Shown one piece after another: positions 1-4,880 of a stretch of 7,098 nt of DNA (position 1 is its first letter; every line of letters starts with the position of its first letter). Below the pieces are notes generated by a model. The model had not been told where the DNA came from, did no database searches, and was given only the letters and a program-made list of their open reading frames with translations. Position numbers and translations under genes: made by a program. Origin of the DNA: a bacterium (lineage in GTDB: Bacteria > Bdellovibrionota_C > UBA2361 > SZUA-149); NCBI GenBank assembly GCA_003230795.1, contig QIGM01000142.1, positions 1-7,098 on the forward strand, in the 5' to 3' direction.

Positions 1-434
1 TAGTTGCGAATAGCTTTGTAGCCGCCACGAACTCGTACAACCGGAACACCCGCTTCCACAAGCCATTCCTGAGAGAGTTTGGATCTCATCCCACCACGAG
101 CGCAAAAAAGGAGTGGATCATCGGCACCGCGAAAAAAATCCTTCCATGCGGCAACGCGAGTCTCTTTAACATCGGAAGAGACTAACTCATGACCAAGGCG
201 AACAGCCGATTTCTCACCGTCCTCTTTATAGCAGCGACCAACACGTTCTCGTTCGTCATTCTGAAGAATAGGTATATTGACGGAATTGGGAATACTGCCT
301 TTTTCGAATTCGACTTCAGCTCGCACATCTAGGACGCGAGCGTCTTTGCTAAATAGCCTAAGGAAGTCTATTTCTTCGAGGAAGGCTGGTGAGGAAAAAG
401 CAGCAGTATGCTGGAGTGCATTGGGGTGAGACAT
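1..434 (-). CDS. mnmH: tRNA 2-selenouridine(34) synthase MnmH/SelU, N-terminal part (cut by window edge)
   Basis: The first 144 residues of a protein continuing past position 1. It starts at ATG 434, with AAGG four bases upstream. It reads as the rhodanese domain of SelU/MnmH (E. coli YbbB): DVRAEVEFEKGSIPNSVNIP at residues 36-55, GHELVSSDVKETRVAAW at 81-97, the active-site loop CARGGMRS at 111-118 with catalytic Cys111, then SQEWLVEAG and RGGYKAIRN at the cut. In the family this cysteine domain is followed by a P-loop domain, not visible here; the enzyme replaces sulfur by selenium (through a geranylated intermediate) at the wobble uridine of Lys, Glu and Gln tRNAs, using selenophosphate from SelD. 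The host therefore probably makes selenophosphate. The spacing and conserved loop leave little doubt about the family; the rest of the gene cannot be checked. Confidence 0.93.
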   Translation of the reverse strand, partial: MSHPNALQHTAAFSSPAFLEEIDFLRLFSKDARVLDVRAEVEFEKGSIPNSVNIPILQNDERERVGRCYKEDGEKSAVRLGHELVSSDVKETRVAAWKDFFRGADDPLLFCARGGMRSKLSQEWLVEAGVPVVRVRGGYKAIRN

Positions 435-759
435 TCAGCCTTCTTCTCATGTTCCGTCACGTACTACAATAGCGTGGACGCTAATGGCCTAGACACTACA
501 AGTCAGAACATAGACAGTCGCTGCCTTAGAACCTCGTGTCATCAAAAACACACAAGCATCCCAAACACCGGCTTCAACGAACTCCTAGCCTGAGAATTTG
601 ATTACACACTCATTCTCGCGTAGAAGAATGACTCAATTCCTTCCTAGAGTAGATAGTCTTATCGCTTCCATTAATGCGCTCTATTGACCGCCTGAGTGGA
701 TGCGCTTGCCACCTTATTCAAGTGCTTACGTAGCCGGTTTTACCAGAAGGGATCCAACC
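435..759. other. Intergenic region between mnmH and the unknown gene
   Basis: A 325-bp gap between divergent genes. It should hold the mnmH promoter, but I see no convincing -35/-10 pair for it. A small hairpin, TAGCG-TGGA-CGCTA, lies at 470-483 in the mnmH leader. Near the right end there is a weak ECF-type promoter match (706-733, listed separately) and a ribosome binding site, AGAAGG at 745-750. No tRNA or other RNA gene was recognised. A short open frame on the plus strand at 408-593 overlaps the mnmH start and has no coding features. Confidence 0.6.
706..733 (+). promoter_or_regulatory. Weak candidate ECF-type promoter before the unknown gene
   Basis: TTGCCACC (706-713), 15 bases, then CGTAG (729-733). 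The -10 block and the spacing equal those of the three perfect sites in this window (TTGTAACT-N15-CGTAG), but the -35 block agrees at only 5 of 8 positions. It lies 26 bases before the likely start codon at 760. This may be a weak member of the same regulon or chance. Confidence 0.3.
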
Positions 760-789
760 ATGCCCATTAACCCAACCATGCCCATTAAC
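754..789 (+). repeat. Perfect 18-bp tandem duplication carrying the start codon
   Basis: CCAACCATGCCCATTAAC occurs twice head to tail, at 754-771 and 772-789. Each copy contains an in-frame ATG (760 and 778), so the duplication adds six residues (MPINPT) in front of the second MPIN. The exact identity of the copies suggests a recent slippage event. Confidence 0.95.
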
Positions 790-1194
790 ACAGAGCAGCT
801 AATTCGTGAGCTCAAGACCTATGGCAATAGTCCCGGCTCGCAGGTGCAGATTACAACGTTTGGACAAAGTAACGCTCGCGAGCAGTACCTTGTTCAAGGT
901 GAACTTCAACGTATCGCGTTCGAAGTGCCAGACGGGAAAGCCCCCCATGAGGGAAACCTCGTGATCGATTATGCCTGGCTCGCGAAAAAGCAAATAGATT
1001 CTTGGAGTCGTGAAACCGATCTTCACTACTATTTCGCCGCGCCACTTCTTTCGCATTTTGAATGCAAAGGAGGACGCTTGGAAATCATGCCGCGCATGCC
1101 GATGAATTGGGCGACGCTTCTTGTCATGCCTTCTGATTGGCACGGCGGAACACTACTTCAAGAGTCAGAGATCAGCGAACACGTCGCTCACTGA
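760..1194 (+). CDS. Conserved-looking protein of unknown function, 144 residues
   Basis: I do not recognise this protein. Start 760 is chosen because AGAAGG (745-750) lies nine bases before it; the second ATG at 778 is 27 bases from that site, and the in-frame ATG at 700 has no ribosome binding site. The product would be soluble and cytoplasmic: no signal peptide, no membrane segment, one cysteine (in FECKGG), and a mixed pattern suggesting alternating beta strands and helices (QVQITTF, EQYLVQGEL, NLVIDYAWLAKKQIDSW, WATLLVMPSDW). The first 12 residues include a repeated MPIN from an 18-bp tandem duplication. It stands alone, divergent from mnmH and convergent with the lipoprotein gene. A weak copy of the ECF-type promoter precedes it, so membership of that stress regulon is possible but unproven. 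No clear terminator follows. Confidence 0.72.
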   Translation: MPINPTMPINTEQLIRELKTYGNSPGSQVQITTFGQSNAREQYLVQGELQRIAFEVPDGKAPHEGNLVIDYAWLAKKQIDSWSRETDLHYYFAAPLLSHFECKGGRLEIMPRMPMNWATLLVMPSDWHGGTLLQESEISEHVAH

Positions 1195-1447
1195 ATTCGC
1201 GCGTGGGGAATTAGTGGCGTTGTCATCTGTTTGGAACAAATTCAGGTTTTGACGACAGTCGAAATGGTTCCTTCAGGTGGCAGCGCCCTCTTCTTTTGAC
1301 TTACCATTGGACGCCCAAAAACTGCATCTGTTACAGCAACCTCGAACGAAACTCAAGGCAAGTGGAGAGTGCTTGTGGCATTTCGTAATCATTACGATAA
1401 ATTGCCGAAAGAGAGCTTCCCCTGCTCTCTTTCGGCTAAGGGCTGAG
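1195..1447. other. Intergenic region between convergent genes
   Basis: A gap between the convergent unknown gene and the lipoprotein gene. It holds the strong hairpin at 1404-1436 and a small palindrome at 1383-1397 (TCGTAAT-C-ATTACGA). No terminator specific to the plus-strand gene and no credible small gene were seen. Confidence 0.6.
1404..1436 (-). terminator. Hairpin, probable terminator of the lipoprotein gene
   Basis: A perfect 13-bp stem (GCCGAAAGAGAGC at 1404-1416 with GCTCTCTTTCGGC at 1424-1436) and a 7-base loop, 11 bases past the lipoprotein stop codon. On the minus strand it is followed by AATTTATCG, a poor uridine tract, so it may act as a weak terminator or an RNA-stabilising 3' end. 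The plus strand has no T tract after it. Confidence 0.6.
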
Positions 1448-2188
1448 TTAAGGAATCGCCGTCGGCGTCAGAGTAATAGTTACCATCGTTTCAAGCGGCG
1501 GTAACGGAAAGTCTGACTCATCAAGTAATCGAACAACTCCGTCCTCAATGGCTCCAATGTTCGGTCCAGCTTGACGAGGAGCTTGGTCCGCCCCGAGTCC
1601 TGGCTCTTGATTTGCTTCTGTTCCCGCGTCCCAGAGCACAACTTCCGAAGTAATATCCCCAGAACGTGGAGTGCCGTCTTCGTTAAACAAGGGAATGCCT
1701 ACTGCAACCGGCGAGATGAAGAGATCATTTGACTGAACAAACATCGTGGCGAAGTTAAAGTGATCACCAGGCTGCCCATCAAATTCAACAACGTAAGAAC
1801 CACCTGGAAGAAGCGGTCCAGGAGATGCTTCACCTTCAGGAATTCCAAACGCTACCGCACTTTCGACACCAGCTACTGCGGACGCCTCTTCTGCGAGCAG
1901 AACTCCACCTCCGTCTTCTGCCATAATTTCAAGCCCTGGACTTGCGGGAGAGCCCGTAACGAAAAGCGCTCTCGATGTGGGAGAGTTCACGGTGAGCGTT
2001 CCGGGAGCAAACACTGCTGGCACGCTTGTTCCATCTGATGTTGGTACTGCGTCGGCTCCAATGTTGAGAATTCTTAGGGTAAACCTAGATGCTGCGGCCT
2101 CTCCTCCTCCTGAGCCACCTCCGCAAGCGGCAAAGCCTAATGTCAGTAACGACGCACTCGTGATGTTTCTGATTAATCTACTTTTCAT
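1448..2188 (-). CDS. Spondin_N-type domain lipoprotein
   Basis: A 246-residue exported protein. Residues 1-21 form a signal peptide (MKSRLIRNIT then a hydrophobic stretch) ending in a lipobox-like FAAC with Cys22, followed by a glycine/serine linker (GGGSGGG). From about residue 35 it matches the bacterial spondin_N-type pattern: FTLRILNI, a VFAPG segment, PGLEIMAEDG (84-93), GPLLPGGSY (124-132), FATMFVQSNDLF (146-157), then LWDAGTEANQEPG (185-197) and DQAPRQAGPN (201-210). In animals spondin_N is a matrix-protein domain; the role of the bacterial versions is not known to me. It is probably anchored in the outer membrane or facing the periplasm. ATG 2188 is preceded by AAGG four bases upstream. 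It is divergent from the ECF sigma gene, and its upstream region carries a perfect copy of the ECF-type promoter (2296-2323), with a predicted leader of about 100 bases. Confidence 0.87.
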   Translation of the reverse strand: MKSRLIRNITSASLLTLGFAACGGGSGGGEAAASRFTLRILNIGADAVPTSDGTSVPAVFAPGTLTVNSPTSRALFVTGSPASPGLEIMAEDGGGVLLAEEASAVAGVESAVAFGIPEGEASPGPLLPGGSYVVEFDGQPGDHFNFATMFVQSNDLFISPVAVGIPLFNEDGTPRSGDITSEVVLWDAGTEANQEPGLGADQAPRQAGPNIGAIEDGVVRLLDESDFPLPPLETMVTITLTPTAIP

Positions 2189-2204
2189 TCACCTTATCCC
2201 TAAG

Positions 2205-2288
2205 CTAGTATTTCAGTTTACGATGGCCAGAACAGACAGATTGTGAAGTAATTGTAAAGTATTCGCAAGCTGATTGTGCCCATCCCAT
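2205..2288 (-). other. Possible 27-codon leader ORF before the lipoprotein
   Basis: In the predicted leader of the lipoprotein mRNA, an ATG at 2288 opens a 27-codon frame ending at TAG 2205-2207, 16 bases before the lipoprotein ATG. The ATG is only seven bases past the CGTAG block of the ECF-type promoter, so it would sit at or next to the transcript 5' end. There is no Shine-Dalgarno sequence. The peptide (MGWAQSACEYF...) resembles nothing I know. It could be a leaderless leader peptide or chance. Confidence 0.2.
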
Positions 2289-2295
2289 GTGCTTC

Positions 2296-2323
2296 CTACG
2301 GAGAAGTCGGAGAATAGTTACAA
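2296..2323 (-). promoter_or_regulatory. ECF-type promoter of the lipoprotein gene
   Basis: On the minus strand TTGTAACT (2323-2316) is followed by exactly 15 bases and CGTAG (2300-2296). The same eight-base and five-base blocks at the same spacing precede the thioredoxin-like gene (3750-3777), and GTAACT-N15-CGTAG precedes the anti-sigma gene (3058-3085). The blocks resemble promoters reported for NrsF-linked ECF sigma factors (a GTAAC-type -35 and a CG-type -10). Transcription would start near 2290, about 100 bases before the lipoprotein start codon. Confidence 0.78.
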
Positions 2324-2352
2324 AGAGATTTTTCGTTTTTTTCGCCTACGTA

Positions 2353-2374
2353 TTCACATCTACTTCACATCTAC
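2353..2374 (+). repeat. Perfect 11-bp tandem repeat upstream of the sigma gene
   Basis: TTCACATCTAC occurs twice in direct succession (2353-2363 and 2364-2374), just after a T-rich stretch (2329-2342). The 11-bp period places both copies on the same face of the helix, as for a regulator binding side by side. It ends 37 bases before the predicted sigma start codon. No factor can be named. Confidence 0.55.
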
Positions 2375-2411
2375 ATGAATTGGAGTAAAAAGTTCGGCCG
2401 GGTACCTCCAT

Positions 2412-3044
2412 TTGAGACTCTTTTCCTTTATTCATTGGCTTCTCACTCCCGGCGAACCCCAGACCTCAGGTTCTGGTTCATCGAGTCGTCTAAGCAGAGA
2501 GGATGAGGCTCGCTGGAAACGACGACTGCTTAGAGCTAGTGAAGGAGATAGTAAGGAATACGAGCAGGTTCTGCGCGAAATGCGTGACTATCTTAGTATC
2601 TTCTGTAAACGACATCTCTACTCCCCCGAGCAAGTAGAAGACTGCATTCAAGAATGTCTACTTGCCATTCATCGAGCTAAACACACCTTCAATCCAGATA
2701 AGCCTTTTGGGCCTTGGTTTTTCACGATCGTAAGACATAAGATCGTCGATCAATATCGTAGTAAAAAGAAGCATCGCGAAGACGAAAGAACGCTCCTCGA
2801 ACAAGATACGCTCAAAGGAGCATCCGCTCTTGAACTCAATCTCGCTGAAGAAGTAGAAGCTCTATTACCAAGATTGAATCCTACGGTTCGAGAGGCCTTT
2901 CGGCTCACTCGGCTTGAAGGTAAAAGCATTTCTGAGGCCGCGAGATCATTAAAGATTGGAGAAAGCGCTGTTAAGGTTCAAGTGCATCGAGCCGGTAAAG
3001 AGCTAAGGAAACTGATCGCTGAAGAATTTGACAAGAGATACTAA
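2412..3044 (+). CDS. ECF-type RNA polymerase sigma factor (NrsF/DUF1109-associated)
   Basis: A 210-residue sigma-70 family factor of the extracytoplasmic-function group. Region 2 spans about residues 46-120: VEDCIQECLLAIHRAKHTF (75-93) and PWFFTIVRHKIVDQYRSKKK (101-120), the part that melts and reads the -10 element. Region 4 spans about 150-202: LPRLNPTVREAFRLTRLEG, then the helix-turn-helix SISEAARSLKIGESAVKVQV (172-191) and HRAGKELRKL, which reads the -35 element. Regions 3 and 1 are absent, as expected. The start is uncertain: TTG 2412 is the only usual start codon in the open frame upstream of residue 57 (Met), with no clear Shine-Dalgarno sequence. It gives an N-terminal extension of about 30 residues, including a Ser/Gly-rich stretch. 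The next gene, 49 bp downstream, encodes its probable membrane anti-sigma factor. No copy of the GTAACT-N15-CGTAG promoter precedes this gene, so it is probably not directly autoregulated by that motif. Confidence 0.92.
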   Translation: MRLFSFIHWLLTPGEPQTSGSGSSSRLSREDEARWKRRLLRASEGDSKEYEQVLREMRDYLSIFCKRHLYSPEQVEDCIQECLLAIHRAKHTFNPDKPFGPWFFTIVRHKIVDQYRSKKKHREDERTLLEQDTLKGASALELNLAEEVEALLPRLNPTVREAFRLTRLEGKSISEAARSLKIGESAVKVQVHRAGKELRKLIAEEFDKRY

Positions 3045-3057
3045 CGGTACATCTTAT

Positions 3058-3085
3058 TCGTAACTTATCTAATCAAAGTGCGTAG
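3058..3085 (+). promoter_or_regulatory. ECF-type promoter directly before the anti-sigma gene
   Basis: TCGTAACT (3058-3065), 15 bases, CGTAG (3081-3085): the same blocks and spacing as the promoters at 2296-2323 and 3750-3777, with one difference in the outer -35 bases. It lies in the 49-bp gap after the sigma gene. The anti-sigma ATG (3094) is only eight bases past the -10 block, so transcripts from here would be leaderless or nearly so. Confidence 0.72.
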
Positions 3086-3093
3086 TAAGAATT

Positions 3094-3732
3094 ATGAGCA
3101 ATAGCGATAATTTAATTAAAAAACTCAGCGCTGAGCTGAAGCCCTTTCGGCTGGTTCGACCATCACTCGGAGTCGCAGCTCAGTGGTGCCTTATCGCAAC
3201 TCTCATCACAGCTCTCGTAACGTTCTTGATTGCACCTTTCCGGCCTGGAGTTCTCACTCAGTTAGTTGAATCTCCTCGCTACGCCACCGAGATAGCTCTC
3301 GGTGCGCTGTTGGTATTTCTCGCAGCTTGGAATTTGCTTGCGCTAAGCATTCCTGGCCAAAACGCAAAGTTGATAGCAACCTATACCGTCACGGTGTTGC
3401 TCGCTCTGATCGGACTACAGGGTTACTCGTATTTAGAACCATCCACGACTACTTCCATGATCGGCAAACGTCCTTTCTGTTTCTACGAAGGTCTGATCTA
3501 TGGCTTCGTCTTAATCATCAGCCTCATGGTACTCGCGCGTCGCCGAGCGCCTTTTGGGCGCCTTGGCATAAGTGCACTTAGTGGTATTGCCGCCGTTGGC
3601 ATCACGTCAACGCTGATGAACCTGGCCTGCATGTATGAGCCATACCATATTTTCACCCATCACTTTGCGCCGGTTCTTCCGCTAAGCGCGCTCGCTCTTT
3701 TTCTTTCTGCAGTTTTTATCAGAAAAATTTAG
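3094..3732 (+). CDS. nrsF: NrsF-like (DUF1109) membrane anti-sigma factor
   Basis: A 212-residue integral membrane protein with about six hydrophobic segments (roughly 28-48, 64-86, 92-112, 131-147, 155-177, 190-208). A short polar N-terminus (SDNLIKKLSAELKPFRLVRP) matches the start of the NrsF/DUF1109 family, known from Caulobacter NrsF, which holds an ECF sigma factor at the inner membrane and releases it under metal stress. Two cysteines in loop positions, Cys129 (GKRPFCFYEG) and Cys179 (MNLACMYEP), are 50 residues apart. To my recollection the conserved functional cysteine pair of Caulobacter NrsF has the same spacing; Cys32 lies inside the first membrane segment. Histidines at 185, 189 and 190 add possible metal ligands. 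It follows the sigma gene by 49 bp and has its own ECF-type promoter in that gap, giving negative feedback. It lacks a good ribosome binding site, consistent with a near-leaderless transcript. Confidence 0.87.
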   Translation: MSNSDNLIKKLSAELKPFRLVRPSLGVAAQWCLIATLITALVTFLIAPFRPGVLTQLVESPRYATEIALGALLVFLAAWNLLALSIPGQNAKLIATYTVTVLLALIGLQGYSYLEPSTTTSMIGKRPFCFYEGLIYGFVLIISLMVLARRRAPFGRLGISALSGIAAVGITSTLMNLACMYEPYHIFTHHFAPVLPLSALALFLSAVFIRKI

Positions 3733-3749
3733 CCGCCCAAAACCCCCGC

Positions 3750-3777
3750 TTGTAACTTTCACCGTGGTCCTCCGTAG
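3750..3777 (+). promoter_or_regulatory. ECF-type promoter of the thioredoxin-like gene
   Basis: TTGTAACT (3750-3757), 15 bases, CGTAG (3773-3777). It is identical in both blocks and spacing to the minus-strand site at 2296-2323. It lies in the 79-bp gap between the anti-sigma gene and the thioredoxin-like gene, 34 bases before the latter's ATG, which leaves a leader of roughly 25-30 bases. Confidence 0.8.
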
Positions 3778-3811
3778 ATACTCTTAGACACACGACACAA
3801 CAGAGACAGCA

Positions 3812-4801
3812 ATGCGAAGAGTAATTCAGCATCAAGTATTCTTCTCACTCACTCTAATTCTGGGAGTATCTTGTATGAGCGAAGCAGAGCCCGTAGACCT
3901 AGTTCGGACAACAGGAGACTCTCTGCAGCCGATCGAAATAGGAACAGTCCAGTGGATGAAAGACTACGATCAGGCAATCGCTCGTGCAGGTAAGGAAAAC
4001 AAGCCCGTGCTGGTCTTGTTCCAAGAAGTCCCCGGATGCAGTGGATGTAAAAGCTTTGGAGCAGAAGTGCTCTCGCATTCTCTCATTGTAGAAGCCATAG
4101 AAAGTGAATTCGTTCCCTTGGTTGTTTATAACAACAAAGGTGGACGAGATGCTGAACTGCTAAATAAGTTTGGCGAACCCGCATGGAACTATCAGGTGCT
4201 TCGATTTCTAGACACGGAGGGCACAGATGTTATTCCACGAAAGGACCGTATCTGGTCCGTCGCGGGTGTCGCCACACGAATGAGTCTCGCACTGAAGAAA
4301 ACTGGCCACGACGTTCCAGCCTATCTAAGCGGTTTGGCAACTGACTTTGAAAGTCCTCGCATCAAACAAGTCTTGCTCGCACAGCACTGCTTTTGGACCG
4401 GCGAACGAATACTTGGTGCGATGGAGGGGGTAGTAAAAACCCAGGCTGGCTTCTATGAAGGACGGGAAGTCACCCGAGTCTGGTATGACTCCGCTCAGCT
4501 TCCTCTCACCGCCCTCCTTCGAGAGTCTACGAAACAGCAAATAGCCGACAAAGCGTTCCTTCCGGAAGGATCAAAGAAGTTTCAGTCAAACGTACCGCTG
4601 GGTCTTTACGAGAAATCCGCGTACCGCAAAGCACCAGCCTCTGATCAAAAGAGGCAACTTCAAGGGACGCCTTTAGCGAAGATTTCTAGTAATCGACATC
4701 AATCGACGAAACTGAACGCTTTTGTGCGTAGTGACTACGAGCGAGCACTTACACACCTAAGTCCTCGACAACGCAAAGAGCTAAAAGCGAGTATGCATTA
4801 A
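3812..4801 (+). CDS. Exported thioredoxin-like protein with a degenerate MsrA-like C-terminal domain
   Basis: A 329-residue protein in two parts. Residues 1-26 look like an export signal (MRRVIQHQ, a hydrophobic core, then GVSC at 18-21 and SEAEP), cleaved either as a poor lipobox at Cys21 or by signal peptidase I after SEA. Residues about 44-165 are a thioredoxin fold: KPVLVLFQEVPGCSGCKSFG with redox pair Cys76/Cys79, then FVPLVVYNN, EPAWNYQVLRFLD. From about 185, QVLLAQHCFWTGERILGAME and GVVKTQAGFYEG follow the methionine sulfoxide reductase A core (GCFWG...GV..T..GY.GG), with Cys193 at the catalytic position. The MsrA segment with the TGHAE motif is missing, so classical MsrA activity is doubtful. 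The tail (about 245-329) is basic and unassigned. It probably works in periplasmic thiol or methionine repair; the substrate is unknown. A perfect ECF-type promoter precedes it, and a terminator hairpin begins at its stop codon. The ribosome binding site is weak. Confidence 0.83.
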   Translation: MRRVIQHQVFFSLTLILGVSCMSEAEPVDLVRTTGDSLQPIEIGTVQWMKDYDQAIARAGKENKPVLVLFQEVPGCSGCKSFGAEVLSHSLIVEAIESEFVPLVVYNNKGGRDAELLNKFGEPAWNYQVLRFLDTEGTDVIPRKDRIWSVAGVATRMSLALKKTGHDVPAYLSGLATDFESPRIKQVLLAQHCFWTGERILGAMEGVVKTQAGFYEGREVTRVWYDSAQLPLTALLRESTKQQIADKAFLPEGSKKFQSNVPLGLYEKSAYRKAPASDQKRQLQGTPLAKISSNRHQSTKLNAFVRSDYERALTHLSPRQRKELKASMH

Positions 4802-4845
4802 AAAACCCCGAGGCTTGCTCTCTTCGAACAAACTCTCGGGGTTTT
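4802..4845. terminator. Bidirectional rho-independent terminator
   Basis: An 11-bp stem, AAAACCCCGAG (4802-4812) with CTCGGGGTTTT (4835-4845), and a 22-base loop. It begins at the last base of the thioredoxin-like stop codon. The plus strand ends in TTTT; the minus strand ends in six Ts, so it can also stop the convergent rhlE transcript. A further run of seven Ts on the minus strand (4854-4860) follows the rhlE stop. Confidence 0.87.
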
Positions 4846-4880
4846 GGAATCGCAAAAAAAGCGAGTCGCGTATTTCTTCG

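Noticed and set aside
700..1194. ATG 700 as the start of the unknown gene
   Set aside because: There is no ribosome binding site before it, the first 20 residues would be translated promoter-like DNA, and AGAAGG at 745-750 fits ATG 760.
1277..1504. Plus-strand frame of 75 residues between the unknown gene and the lipoprotein gene
   Set aside because: It crosses the terminator hairpin, overlaps the lipoprotein 3' end on the other strand, and has no ribosome binding site or family resemblance.
2375..2510. Short frame from ATG 2375 as the sigma N-terminus or a leader gene
   Set aside because: It is in another frame from the sigma gene, has no ribosome binding site, and its end overlaps the sigma coding region; joining it would need a frameshift for which there is no evidence.
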